From: Porticoccaceae bacterium
GTDB taxonomy: Bacteria; Pseudomonadota; Gammaproteobacteria; Pseudomonadales; Porticoccaceae
Length of the DNA stretch: 64,000 nt
Assembly (NCBI GenBank): GCA_029248755.1
Contig: JAQWIR010000031.1
Coordinates: forward strand, 1 to 64,000
Direction of reading: 5' to 3'
Shown piece after piece: positions 35,226 to 44,672 of this stretch (position 1 is the first letter of the stretch; each line of letters opens with the position of its first letter). The notes under the pieces are model-generated. The model did no database searches and had not been told where the DNA came from. It saw nothing but the letters and a program-made list of their open reading frames with translations. The position numbers were made by a program, and so were the translations under genes.

Positions 35226-36065
35226 TTAGCCTATATACAAAGCTACACCCGTCGCCAGAACATCCAAAATCACCAAATGCACTATTCTAGAAGATAGCGT
35301 CACATGCTTAAAAGTATGTGAAATTATATTTTCTGAAAATTCAAAAATATCGGAAAATAAACAGAAATTGCTCAAATTAGAAAGCGAATTAGCTGTCGGC
35401 GTCAGTGAAATAATAGTGGAGTCCATTTTTTTTGCGGTTTGGGCGATATCAATTAACTCTTTGTTGCTATCTGTCTCAGAAATAATAAAAAACACGTCAT
35501 TTTCGCGTCCTTTAGAGGCAAGCATTTGCTGAATTAATATATCATCGTGGCTTGAGACAGGAAGATTAAATCTTAAGAATTTATTGGCGGCATCGCTTGC
35601 TACGATTGCTGAAGCGCCATGGGCAAAGAAATAGATTCGACGGGCCTGAACTAAACTTTCGACTATCTGATTGATATGTTGATGACTAATATTTTCTCGC
35701 ACTTTTGCTAGTCGACTAATAGTAGTATCAAATATTTTTGGAGTAAAACTGGCAACCTTATCTGATGGATCTATTTTGGGGTTAACATAACAAATCCCAT
35801 TGGCTAATGATCTAGCTAATCTAAGTTTTAAATCAGGGAACCCTTTTGCATTAAAACGCTTACAAAACCGATTAACACTAGGTTCACTTACCGCTGATTT
35901 TTTGGCTAAAGTTGCGATGCTGGATTCTGTCGCTAATTTTGGATCTGCAAGAATAGTTTTAGCGACCTTAGCTTGCGTTTTATTGAGTCGGGGTAATTCT
36001 TTTGAAATCACCTCAATAAGACTTTGATTTGACAGTTTTGGAATTATTTGGGAGTCACGATTCAT
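35226..36065 (-). CDS. hexR: HexR-type RpiR-family transcriptional regulator
   Basis: A 279-residue regulator with an N-terminal RpiR helix-turn-helix (LNKTQAKVAKTILADPKLATESSIATLAKKSAVSEPSVNRFCKRF, about residues 27-75) and a C-terminal SIS sugar-phosphate domain (about 120-265, including RIYFFAHGASAIVASDAANKFLRF). In gammaproteobacteria HexR senses KDPG and controls Entner-Doudoroff, gap, pyk and related genes at TGTAAT-N3-ATTACA-like palindromes. It is divergent from gap-pyk, and such palindromes occur here upstream of gap and between edd and pgi. Confidence 0.95.
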   Translation of the reverse strand: MNRDSQIIPKLSNQSLIEVISKELPRLNKTQAKVAKTILADPKLATESSIATLAKKSAVSEPSVNRFCKRFNAKGFPDLKLRLARSLANGICYVNPKIDPSDKVASFTPKIFDTTISRLAKVRENISHQHINQIVESLVQARRIYFFAHGASAIVASDAANKFLRFNLPVSSHDDILIQQMLASKGRENDVFFIISETDSNKELIDIAQTAKKMDSTIISLTPTANSLSNLSNFCLFSDIFEFSENIISHTFKHVTLSSRIVHLVILDVLATGVALYIG

Positions 36066-36289
36066 CTCAATCCTTAAGTTTAACGTGTAATTGTTATGGC
36101 GGATATATTAATTATCCCACCTACTTTGATGCCCTTAGTCCGCTTCCATTGCAGCACTAAACTTTAGAGTTTTTAGATTTAATATTGCCAATAGATATAA
36201 TAAACCCGTCTAAATGGACTTCTTTTTGTAATTATAAGCAAAAAAAACCGTTATCAATTGATTAAAATGCTGTTAAAAATTATAATTTT

Positions 36290-36304
36290 TGTAATTTTAC
36301 TACA
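36290..36304. promoter_or_regulatory. HexR operator upstream of gap
   Basis: TGTAATTTTACTACA, 19 bp before the gap ATG, is a near-palindrome matching the HexR consensus TGTAATTAAATTACA at both half sites. A further half-site-like TGTAATTATAAG lies at about 36227-36238. Confidence 0.75.
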
Positions 36305-36322
36305 AAACAAGGTTTCCCTCTT

Positions 36323-37330
36323 ATGTTCAAAATAGCCATTAATGGTTTTGGCCGGATTGGTCGCAATATTGTCAGAGCTTATTATGAACGCCCTGAACTT
36401 CACGACAAACTTCAAATTGTTGCAGTTAATGATTTGGGCGATGTTGATATCAGCGCGCACCTTTTGCAGTTTGATACTGTTCATGGTCGCTTTAACCAAC
36501 AGGTTGAAGTGGGTAACAACAGAATGACTGTCAATGGCGATGAAATTAAATGGTTCTGTGAAAGAGACCCTGCCAACCTTCCTTGGGGCGATTTAGGCGT
36601 TGATGTGGTTCTCGAATGCACAGGGGTATTCACTAAAAGGGATAAAGCGGCTCTTCATATTGCCGGCGGTGCCAAGAAAGTTATTATTTCTGCACCTGGT
36701 TCTGGTGTTGATGCTACAGTTGTTCATGGTATTAATCATGATCAGTTAACTGCTTCTCATGAAATCATCTCTAATGCTTCATGCACTACGAATTGTTTGG
36801 CACCATTGGTAGCTCCTCTTCAGGAAGCTATGGGCATCGAATCAGGCTATATGACGACTGTTCATGCCTATACTAATGATCAACAGTTAAGTGATGTTTA
36901 TCACTCTGACGTATACCGCGCTCGGTCTGCTACTCAATCTATGATTCCTACTAAAACCGGAGCTGCGGTTGCGATTGCTGATGTAATACCGGAGCTTGCA
37001 GGAAAACTTGATGGTATGGCAGTTCGTGTACCAACCATTAATGTTTCACTTGTTGATTTAGTGTTTAATGCTGGTCGTGAAACAACGGTTGAAGAAGTTA
37101 ATCAAGTGCTTAAAACAGCCGCTGAAGGCGAACTGGGTAGTGTATTAAGCTACTGTGACCAACCTTTAGTTTCTGCAGATTTTAATCATATTGCCTACTC
37201 TAGTAACTTTGATTCTTTGCAAACGCGCGTGAACGGATCTATGGTTAAGGTGATGGCTTGGTATGATAACGAATGGGGTTTCTCAAATCGCATGCTTGAT
37301 AATAGCCTTGTACTCTTAACCGCGGACTAA
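36323..37330 (+). CDS. gap: Glyceraldehyde-3-phosphate dehydrogenase, type I
   Basis: A 335-residue GapA-type enzyme oxidising glyceraldehyde 3-phosphate with NAD and phosphate. The NAD fold is [17 protein letters not shown], the catalytic motif is [12 protein letters not shown] with Cys near 153, and the C-terminal block is [15 protein letters not shown]. It is 7 bp upstream of pyk and probably co-transcribed. A HexR operator overlaps its promoter region. Confidence 0.98.
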   Translation: MFKIAINGFGRIGRNIVRAYYERPELHDKLQIVAVNDLGDVDISAHLLQFDTVHGRFNQQVEVGNNRMTVNGDEIKWFCERDPANLPWGDLGVDVVLECTGVFTKRDKAALHIAGGAKKVIISAPGSGVDATVVHGINHDQLTASHEIISNASCTTNCLAPLVAPLQEAMGIESGYMTTVHAYTNDQQLSDVYHSDVYRARSATQSMIPTKTGAAVAIADVIPELAGKLDGMAVRVPTINVSLVDLVFNAGRETTVEEVNQVLKTAAEGELGSVLSYCDQPLVSADFNHIAYSSNFDSLQTRVNGSMVKVMAWYDNEWGFSNRMLDNSLVLLTAD

Positions 37331-37337
37331 TTTTTTT

Positions 37338-38783
37338 ATGCCAAGAAGAACCAAAATCCTTGCAACATTGGGGCCAGGAAGTAGTGATGAAAGCAACCTG
37401 ACCAAACTAATTCAGGCGGGAGTCAACGTTTTCCGCCTTAACTTTTCCCACGGCAGTGCCGAGGAACACACTGAGCGCGCCGTTACTATTCGAAAAATTG
37501 CCAAGTCACTGCAGATTCCTGTGGGTATACTTTGCGATATGCAGGGGCCGAAAATACGCATAGGTGGTTTTGCTAATGATGCAAAAATTGATCTTGCTGC
37601 AGATGATATTTTTAGCCTCGATAGCAATATGGACAAAGAAGCCGGAAATCAAGATTCTGTTTATATTGAACAGGAACTCCTTGAGGATATGAATGCAGGG
37701 GACAAGTTATTACTGGACGATGGACGACTCACGTTTGATATTTTAGAAAAATCATCGACTGTTGCACGCTGTAAAGTGGTTCAGGGTGGTGTGCTTTCTA
37801 GTAAAAAGGGGGTTAATAAGTTTGGTGGCGGCCTTTCTGCTGATGCATTAACACCTAAAGATAAGGCAGATATTAAAACTGCTGCAGCACTTAAAACTGA
37901 TTACCTCGCCATTTCTTTTGTTCGTGCAGCTGCGGATGTTGAGCTAACTAGACAGCTTCTTACAGATGCAGGTAGTAATGCTCATATTATTGCTAAGGTT
38001 GAGCGAGCTGAGGCTATTACAGAGGAATTTTTGCCTGGTATTATTGATGCCTCTGATGGTGTTATGGTTGCTCGTGGCGACTTGGGTGTTGAAATTGGCG
38101 ATGCGAACTTGGTTGCTGTTCAAAAGCAACTGATTGAAGCGGCTATGTCTGCTAATAAGGTGGTCATTACTGCAACTCAGATGATGGAGTCTATGATTAC
38201 AGCCCCTACTCCGACTCGAGCAGAAGTTTTTGATGTGGCAAATGCCGTATTAGACGGAACCGATGCTGTTATGCTCTCAGCGGAGACAGCAGTAGGTAGT
38301 TATCCTGTTGAAACAGTTACCGCTATGGCTAGAGTGATTGAAGGCGCTGAAAAGCACCCTTTAACTCAGCGATCAAAACATAGAATCGATGAAACCTTTG
38401 AGCGCATAGATGAATCCTTAGCCTTGTCTGCTATGTATGCAGCAAATCATCTAAAGGGCGTTAAAGCTGTAATTTGTATGACTGAAACTGGCTTTACGCC
38501 ATTATTAATGTCTAGAATTACCTCTTCGTTACCTATTTATGCTTTTGCTGAAAAAGCGGGTACCTGTGAAATTACAGCCCTTTACAAAGGCGTAGTTCCG
38601 GTTCCTTTCGAAACATCTTCCTTAAAGCCATCTGATATTAACCATTTGGCGGTTGAAAAGCTTCGCGAATATGATGCAGTGTGTGATGGTGATCTCGTGC
38701 TTATCACCAAGGGCGACTTTGTGAATGTTCAGGGTGGCACTAACACCTTAAAAATCGTTCGTGTAGGCGATATAATTCGCTAG
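37338..38783 (+). CDS. pyk: Pyruvate kinase
   Basis: A 481-residue enzyme converting PEP and ADP to pyruvate and ATP. Motifs are RRTKILATLGPGSSDESNLTKLIQAGVNVFRLNFSHG, CDMQGPKIRIG, the ESMITAPTPTRAEVFDVANAVLDG active-site region, the catalytic Lys in HIIAKVERAEA, and a C-terminal allosteric domain. The length matches PykA-type enzymes. It follows gap directly and ends at a bidirectional terminator shared with pgl. Confidence 0.98.
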   Translation: MPRRTKILATLGPGSSDESNLTKLIQAGVNVFRLNFSHGSAEEHTERAVTIRKIAKSLQIPVGILCDMQGPKIRIGGFANDAKIDLAADDIFSLDSNMDKEAGNQDSVYIEQELLEDMNAGDKLLLDDGRLTFDILEKSSTVARCKVVQGGVLSSKKGVNKFGGGLSADALTPKDKADIKTAAALKTDYLAISFVRAAADVELTRQLLTDAGSNAHIIAKVERAEAITEEFLPGIIDASDGVMVARGDLGVEIGDANLVAVQKQLIEAAMSANKVVITATQMMESMITAPTPTRAEVFDVANAVLDGTDAVMLSAETAVGSYPVETVTAMARVIEGAEKHPLTQRSKHRIDETFERIDESLALSAMYAANHLKGVKAVICMTETGFTPLLMSRITSSLPIYAFAEKAGTCEITALYKGVVPVPFETSSLKPSDINHLAVEKLREYDAVCDGDLVLITKGDFVNVQGGTNTLKIVRVGDIIR

Positions 38784-38788
38784 TAAAA

Positions 38789-38823
38789 AAAATGCCCTCA
38801 GCAATTCTTGCAGAGGGCATTTT
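38789..38823. terminator. Bidirectional terminator between pyk and pgl
   Basis: AAAATGCCCTC and GAGGGCATTTT form an 11-bp stem with A and T tracts on either side. It sits between the convergent pyk and pgl stops and should act in both directions. Confidence 0.85.
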
Positions 38824-38847
38824 ATCTTTCTTAAATACAACGTTTTT

Positions 38848-39537
38848 TTAACTTGCCCAATACACTGTCACTGGAACCTTTGATTGTTGCAGCACTGACC
38901 TAATTGGGAACTCTTTTACGTCATTTCCTGCTAGGGCTTGGTCAAGTACCTTTTGTTTGTTTTCGCCGCTTATATGAATAATAAGACGCTCTGTATCCAA
39001 TAAACGTGGCAAGGTCATACTTATACGCTCATGTGGGGCTGCTGTCGGAGTAACCGCAATACAACTGCGACCAGAGTTGAGATCAAGTCCTGATGCAAGA
39101 GCGGTAGCTCCAGGAAATAACGAGGCTGTATGACCATCGTCTCCCATACCAAGAATAACTACTGTGAACTGACCTTGTTTTGATAGTTCAGACTCAAGCT
39201 CAGGCTCACCATCAACGGCTGTGTCTGCGGCATTTTTAAGGGATAAAAACTGTGCGCAATGGGCTTCATTAATTAACAGATTTTCTCGGACTAATTTCTC
39301 ATTACTATCCTGATGATCGCTATCAACCCAACGTTCGTCTGCTAAGGTTACTGTCACTTTATCCCATTCCAAGTTTTGCTGAGAAAGCCTATGAAAGAAA
39401 CCCATGGGGGTTCTGCCACCTGACAAAATAAGTGATGCTTTACCATGCTTTTTAATTGCATTACTCAAGCGCTCACTAACCTCAGCTGATAAAGTATTAT
39501 CAAGGGCCGATGTGTTTTCGAATTGTTTTAATTCCAT
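38848..39537 (-). CDS. pgl: 6-phosphogluconolactonase
   Basis: A 229-residue DevB/SOL-type lactonase hydrolysing 6-phosphogluconolactone. Motifs are SLILSGGRTPMGFFHRLS, VTVTLADERWVDSDHQDSNEKLVRENLL and GMGDDGHTASLFPGA, all diagnostic. It lies 24 bp downstream of zwf and is the last gene of the edd-glk-eda-zwf-pgl run. Confidence 0.97.
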   Translation of the reverse strand: MELKQFENTSALDNTLSAEVSERLSNAIKKHGKASLILSGGRTPMGFFHRLSQQNLEWDKVTVTLADERWVDSDHQDSNEKLVRENLLINEAHCAQFLSLKNAADTAVDGEPELESELSKQGQFTVVILGMGDDGHTASLFPGATALASGLDLNSGRSCIAVTPTAAPHERISMTLPRLLDTERLIIHISGENKQKVLDQALAGNDVKEFPIRSVLQQSKVPVTVYWAS

Positions 39538-39561
39538 ATTTTACTCCCGCTTAGTATGGCT

Positions 39562-41019
39562 TTAGGCTAAATACCAGCTTCGACCATCATTTTCTATTAG
39601 CGATTCAGATTTTCCTGGACCCCAAGAACCGGCACTATAATATTTTACATCCGCTTCATTATCAGACCATGCCTGCAACAGGTCGTCACACCACTGCCAG
39701 GATGCTTCTACTTCGTCACGACTAACAAATAGCCATTGATCACCATTTAAAACTTCTAATAGTAATCTCTCATAGGCATCGACTATCCTGCCATCATCAT
39801 TAGGATCGAGAAAATCAAGATTTAGAGTTCTTTTTTCAAGACTTGAGCGCTCTTTCATGCATTGTTTTTTAGATAACATTTCAAGCTGAATGCCTTCATT
39901 TTGCTGAAGTATAATAACCAATCGATTATTAGCTCCTGAATCATCATCAGAAAAAATTGCATGAGGATTATCTTTGTAAGTAATCACAATTTGAGTCACT
40001 TTTTCCTTCATTCTTTTGCCCGTACGAAGATAAAATGGAACGCCAGCCCAGCGCCAGTTATCGACGAATACCTTTAAGGCTACAAAGGTTTCATTATTAC
40101 TACTATTTTCTGCACTTCCCTCTTCTTCCATATAGCCGACCACTGGATCATCTGAGATCGAGCCTGCTGAGTACTGTCCGCGTACCGCATGATCAAAAAC
40201 ATTGTTTTTGTTAATGGGTGTCATAGCCTTAAGAAGTTTTACTTTTTCAGCGCGAATTTCATCAGCTTCTACCTTATTTGGCGGCTCCATAGCGACCAAA
40301 GAAAGTAATTGTAATAAATGGTTCTGAACCATATCACGCAACTGCCCTACGCCATCATAGTAGGTCCAGCGCCCTTCAATCCCTACAGTCTCTGCCGCTG
40401 TAATTTGGATATGATCAATGCTGCTATTATCCCATTGTGTATGAATGATTCGATTGGCAAATCGAAGTGCAAGCAGGTTTTGAACGGTCTCTTTGCCCAG
40501 ATAATGATCGATACGATAAATACCGCTTTCAGGAAAAAATTTACCTACGGTATCGTTCACTTCTTTAGAGCTCTCAAGATCGTGCCCAATAGGCTTCTCT
40601 AGAACAATTCGCGACTTTGCATCGATGCAATTGGCTTCGTCCAAATGCTGACAAATAATACCAAACATACTGGGCGGAGTGGCCATATAGAAAATAAGCG
40701 TGCGGCTCTCATCTGACCAGTCTTTGAGTGCATTGAACTGTTCTTTTTTGGAGAATTCGATACGTATATATTCAATGCGCTTTTTAAACCTAGACCATAC
40801 AGTATCACACCAATCATCGCCAAGATTGGTCTTTAAGGTCTCACCCATTTGCTCTACAAATTCTGCAGACTCGAGTTCCTGACGCGCAACAGCGGCAATG
40901 CGGGTATTGGCTGATAATAAATCAGCTTTATCTAGCTGAAAAAGTGCTGGAAATAGCTTTCGACGCGATAAATCTCCTCGCGCCCCAAATAAAACCAAAT
41001 CAATTTTATTACTACTCAT
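39562..41019 (-). CDS. zwf: Glucose-6-phosphate 1-dehydrogenase
   Basis: A 485-residue enzyme oxidising glucose 6-phosphate. The NADP-binding start is LVLFGARGDLSRRKLFPALFQL, the active-site motif is YRIDHYLGKETVQNLLALRFAN (around 170-190), and FYLRTGKRM is the conserved C-domain block. It is the fourth gene of the Entner-Doudoroff operon, 43 bp after eda. Confidence 0.98.
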   Translation of the reverse strand: MSSNKIDLVLFGARGDLSRRKLFPALFQLDKADLLSANTRIAAVARQELESAEFVEQMGETLKTNLGDDWCDTVWSRFKKRIEYIRIEFSKKEQFNALKDWSDESRTLIFYMATPPSMFGIICQHLDEANCIDAKSRIVLEKPIGHDLESSKEVNDTVGKFFPESGIYRIDHYLGKETVQNLLALRFANRIIHTQWDNSSIDHIQITAAETVGIEGRWTYYDGVGQLRDMVQNHLLQLLSLVAMEPPNKVEADEIRAEKVKLLKAMTPINKNNVFDHAVRGQYSAGSISDDPVVGYMEEEGSAENSSNNETFVALKVFVDNWRWAGVPFYLRTGKRMKEKVTQIVITYKDNPHAIFSDDDSGANNRLVIILQQNEGIQLEMLSKKQCMKERSSLEKRTLNLDFLDPNDDGRIVDAYERLLLEVLNGDQWLFVSRDEVEASWQWCDDLLQAWSDNEADVKYYSAGSWGPGKSESLIENDGRSWYLA

Positions 41020-41062
41020 TTTTTACCTCGTAGTTTATTACTACTACTTTATTATTGGCTTA

Positions 41063-41677
41063 CTATACAAGCGCCGATGCTTCGCGCGCTAGTTTTTCAA
41101 TTTCTTGCCATTGCTTTTCTCGAATATCTTTTGGTTTAGCAATCCATGACCCACCCACACACATTACGTTGGGTAGTGCCAAATAGTCCATTGCGTTACC
41201 TAGACCAATTCCACCTGTCGGGCAGAATTTGATATTTGGAAATGGCCCCGCCATAGCTTTCATTACGGGTGCACCACCAGCGGCTTCAGCAGGGAAAAAC
41301 TTGAAATTTTCAAGTCCATATTCCATCCCTCTCATTAATTCACTTACAGTTGAGATACCGGGAAGAAAAGGAACTGAAGACTGGCTACCTATGGATAATA
41401 ATTTATCTGTTGCACCAGGGGATATCATAAATTGACAACCCAGGTCTTCGGATAGCTTAATTTGTTCTTCACTGCAGACTGTGCCTGTTCCTACAATGGC
41501 TTCAGGAACATGCTTAATTATTTGGCGTATACCTTCCACCGCTGCTTCTGTACGAAGAGTCACCTCTAATACTTTTAGCCCACCAGCAACTAATGCATTA
41601 GCCAATGGCACTGCATCCTCAACCTGATCTAGGGTAATTACTGGGATAACTGGATTTCCCGCTAACATTTTTTGCAC
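41063..41677 (-). CDS. eda: KDPG aldolase
   Basis: A 204-residue class I aldolase splitting 2-keto-3-deoxy-6-phosphogluconate to pyruvate and glyceraldehyde 3-phosphate. VIPVITLDQVEDAVPLANALVAGGLKVLEVTLRT, the Glu in VGTGTVCSEEQ, and the Schiff-base Lys in LENFKFFPAEAAGG are present, as is PTGGIGLGNAMDYLALPNVMCVGGSW. The likely start is GTG 41677 with GGAG six bases upstream; an ATG three codons in is the alternative. It is 10 bp after glk. Confidence 0.98.
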   Translation of the reverse strand: MQKMLAGNPVIPVITLDQVEDAVPLANALVAGGLKVLEVTLRTEAAVEGIRQIIKHVPEAIVGTGTVCSEEQIKLSEDLGCQFMISPGATDKLLSIGSQSSVPFLPGISTVSELMRGMEYGLENFKFFPAEAAGGAPVMKAMAGPFPNIKFCPTGGIGLGNAMDYLALPNVMCVGGSWIAKPKDIREKQWQEIEKLAREASALV

Positions 41678-41687
41678 TTGTTACTCC

Positions 41688-42659
41688 TCAAAATTGTTTC
41701 AGTTTTTTTGCCGCACCCAGTAGTCCTAAATTTTCTCTAACTACAATAAAAATTGGAATTGGCTTTAAATAACTCACAAAGCGACCCTTTTCTTCAAACT
41801 TATGACGAAAATCACTTTTAATAAAAAAATCTATAAATCTTGGCACTACGCCGCCAGCAATATATATACCGCCTTTTGCACCATAGGTTAGAGCAAGATT
41901 ACCGGCAGCACTGCCCATTCCGGAGCAGAACATATTAAGCGACTGAAGGGCTAGCTCATCGCTTTTGGACTGTCCCGCAGCCGCAACTTCTGCTGGTGTC
42001 TTATGGACTTTTTCAATATCGTTAATTTTACAAAGGGATCTATAGATATTAAAAATTCCCTTGCCGGAAAGTAATCGTTCAAGAGACACTCTGCCATATT
42101 CTTCGCGAAGTACATCAACCACTGCAGCCATTCTATCAGTTGTGGGTGGATAATCTGCATGCCCGCCTTCTGAATCCATCACGAGATAGCTATTTTCTGT
42201 TGGTACTAAGCCTGCAACACCTAGACCTGTTCCTGCACCTAGTATACCAATTGGCTTGGAAGAAATCGGCTTATCACCACCCACCTGAACTAAGTCATTA
42301 TCACCTAACTCTGTTATACCATGAGCTACAGCTTCAAAATCGTTGATTACAAATAGTGTCTGGCATCCCAGAAGCTGCTTAAGCTGTGTCTTAGTAAAAT
42401 GCCAGTGACTATTAGTGAATGCAATCTCTTCAACATCTGCCGGACAGGCAACGGCGAAACAAGCGCTGACTGGTGCATTGTTCCATCCTGTAGCTTCGGC
42501 AATCTCTTTTAAAAGATCAACTACCAGCTCTGTAAATTCAGGGTGTTCTTCAACGGAATGGTGAAATTCGTATGAGCTTTCCAATTCTCCAACAGGGATC
42601 GCGGAAAACCGAGCATTGGTTCCGCCGATATCAGCAACAAGATTCCACTCAATAGTCAT
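41688..42659 (-). CDS. glk: Glucokinase
   Basis: A 323-residue glucokinase of the Glk/PF02685 family (not ROK). VADIGGTNARFSAIP is the ATP site, FVINDFEAVAHGI the sugar-binding region, LGAGTGLGVAGLV follows, and YIAGGVVPRFIDFF is near the end. It phosphorylates glucose for zwf. It lies 2 bp after edd, which places glucose entry in the same transcript as the pathway. Confidence 0.97.
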   Translation of the reverse strand: MTIEWNLVADIGGTNARFSAIPVGELESSYEFHHSVEEHPEFTELVVDLLKEIAEATGWNNAPVSACFAVACPADVEEIAFTNSHWHFTKTQLKQLLGCQTLFVINDFEAVAHGITELGDNDLVQVGGDKPISSKPIGILGAGTGLGVAGLVPTENSYLVMDSEGGHADYPPTTDRMAAVVDVLREEYGRVSLERLLSGKGIFNIYRSLCKINDIEKVHKTPAEVAAAGQSKSDELALQSLNMFCSGMGSAAGNLALTYGAKGGIYIAGGVVPRFIDFFIKSDFRHKFEEKGRFVSYLKPIPIFIVVRENLGLLGAAKKLKQF

Positions 42660-42661
42660 TT

Positions 42662-44488
42662 TTAATTCTCAGGGTAAAGAAATGAAGCACCTTGCTCAGC
42701 ATCACTAATGTTTTTGCGATTAATGGCAAATATCTCTCGACCACAACCAATTTGACCGGCAACTGGTTGAGATGCCGACACTCGACTTTCGAGCTCATCT
42801 AGATCGCCTACATAAGCTAGCTCTCCAGTTACGGCATTTAACTTGATCATGTCACCATTTTGCAATTTTCCTAAAAGGCCTCCATCAAGAGCTTCAGGAA
42901 CTAAATGAATGGCAGCCGGCACCTTTCCGGACGCGCCGGACATACGACCATCTGTAACTAGAGCCACACTAAACCCTCGATCTTGTAGGGTGCCTAAAAA
43001 AGGTGTCAGTTTATGTAACTCTGGCATTCCTAACGCTTTTGGGCCCTGGAAACGAACAACAACAATACAATCTTTTTCAAGCTTTCCAGCTTTAAATAAT
43101 GGCTCTAAATCATCTTGGCTTTCAATGACCACTGCTGGGGCTTCTACAATTTGATTCTCTATAGCAACCGCCGAAACCTTTATGACACCGCGACCCAAAT
43201 TACCCTGCATCAAGCGCAAACCGCCCTCTGGGGAAAATGGTTTATCGACCGTAGTGAGTACTTCTGGATCTAATGGTTGTTGTGGAGATTCATTCCACTC
43301 AAGACCACCGTCACTGGTAAGTGTGGGCTCTTTGGTAAAGTCAGAGAAATTTTCTCCCCAGGCTGTTAGAGCGTCTGCATGCATATAGCCAGCGTCTAAT
43401 AATTGCCGGAACATACAGCTCGTTCCTCCAGCTGCATGGAAGTGATTAACATCAGCATGTCCGTTGGGGTAAACCTTGGCAAGGAGGGGAACTGTTGCTG
43501 AAAGATCAGAAATATCATCCCAATTAAGAATAATACCAGCAGCGCGCGCTATAGCGACAAGGTGCATGCTGTGATTTGTAGAGCCGCCTGAGGCCAGCAG
43601 GGCAACAGTACCATTCACTATAGCTTTCTCATCAATTACCTTACCTATAGGCCGGTAATCGTTACCTAACGCGGTAATACGAGCTACTTGATAACAGACT
43701 TCTTTGGTTAACCTATCACGAAGAGGGTTGTCTGGATTTACAAAAGAGCTTCCAGGAAGCTGAAGGCCGAGAGCCTCGAGCACCATTTGGTTGCTATTAG
43801 CTGTACCATAAAAAGTACAGGTACCATGGCTATGATAAGAATCTGACTCTGCTTGCAGAAGCTCTTCTCGCCCTATTTCGCCCTGGGCATATAGCTGACG
43901 AATTCGTTGCTTTTCTTTATTGGGAAGACCTGATTCCATAGGGCCTGCAGGCACGAATAAAGTGGGTAGATAACCAAACGAAAGAGCTCCCATCAGCAAA
44001 CCGGGAACAATTTTATCGCAAATTCCTAAGGCCAAGACGCCATCAAACATCTGATGTGATAGGCCGATAGCGGTACATTGAGCAATAACGTCTCGACTCA
44101 ACAAGCTAAGCTCCATACCGTCTTGACCCTGAGTAACGCCATCACACATGGCTGGTACACCACCGGCTACTTGTGCGGTACAACCCATTTCACGCATTGC
44201 CTGTTTTATTTGATCAGGATAAGTGGCATAAGGCTGGTGCGCTGATAACATATCGTTATAGGCAGTGACTATGCCGATATTTCCAGCCTGCATCATGCGC
44301 AAACTGTTTTTATCATCTTCACCACAGGCAGCAAAACCATGAGCCAAGTTACCACAACTTAATTTACCCCGCTCAGGGCGATTATTAAAATCTTCTTCTA
44401 ACTGACGCAAATAATCTGAGCGTAAGGCGGCACTTCGCTTTATAATACGCTCGGTTACAACTGCTATTTGGTTATTGAGATGACCCAT
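42662..44488 (-). CDS. edd: 6-phosphogluconate dehydratase
   Basis: A 608-residue Fe-S dehydratase making KDPG. The track ORF starts at 44524, but ATG 44488 ([27 protein letters not shown]) has CGGAG five bases upstream and gives the usual N-terminus. The upstream ATG would overlap the HexR operator. Motifs include [39 protein letters not shown] and the cluster Cys around [30 protein letters not shown] and [11 protein letters not shown]. It is first in the Entner-Doudoroff operon. Confidence 0.97.
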   Translation of the reverse strand: MGHLNNQIAVVTERIIKRSAALRSDYLRQLEEDFNNRPERGKLSCGNLAHGFAACGEDDKNSLRMMQAGNIGIVTAYNDMLSAHQPYATYPDQIKQAMREMGCTAQVAGGVPAMCDGVTQGQDGMELSLLSRDVIAQCTAIGLSHQMFDGVLALGICDKIVPGLLMGALSFGYLPTLFVPAGPMESGLPNKEKQRIRQLYAQGEIGREELLQAESDSYHSHGTCTFYGTANSNQMVLEALGLQLPGSSFVNPDNPLRDRLTKEVCYQVARITALGNDYRPIGKVIDEKAIVNGTVALLASGGSTNHSMHLVAIARAAGIILNWDDISDLSATVPLLAKVYPNGHADVNHFHAAGGTSCMFRQLLDAGYMHADALTAWGENFSDFTKEPTLTSDGGLEWNESPQQPLDPEVLTTVDKPFSPEGGLRLMQGNLGRGVIKVSAVAIENQIVEAPAVVIESQDDLEPLFKAGKLEKDCIVVVRFQGPKALGMPELHKLTPFLGTLQDRGFSVALVTDGRMSGASGKVPAAIHLVPEALDGGLLGKLQNGDMIKLNAVTGELAYVGDLDELESRVSASQPVAGQIGCGREIFAINRKNISDAEQGASFLYPEN

Positions 44489-44516
44489 ATTGGCTCCGTA
44501 TAATTTAAGCGCCAAT

Positions 44517-44531
44517 TGTAACAAAATTACA
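44517..44531. promoter_or_regulatory. HexR operator, edd-proximal
   Basis: TGTAACAAAATTACA, extended by flanking T and A to TTGTAACAAAATTACAA, is a HexR-type palindrome 29 bp upstream of the edd ATG (minus strand). It is one of two in the edd-pgi intergenic region. Confidence 0.75.
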
Positions 44532-44569
44532 AAAGTTAACCATATATAATGCCCAGAATGGTTGGTTTT

Positions 44570-44584
44570 TGTAATTTTATTACA
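44570..44584. promoter_or_regulatory. HexR operator, pgi-proximal
   Basis: TGTAATTTTATTACA within TTTTTGTAATTTTATTACAAAAAA is a near-perfect HexR palindrome, 53 bp (centre to centre, about five helical turns) from the edd-proximal site. The pair is placed to control edd and the divergent pgi together. Confidence 0.8.
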
Positions 44585-44672
44585 AAAAACCTAAAGCATT
44601 ACTTAAAAGCTTAAAAAATTGACGTTTTAATTTTACTGACAACCACCGCGCTCAACAGGATTGATACTAAAA

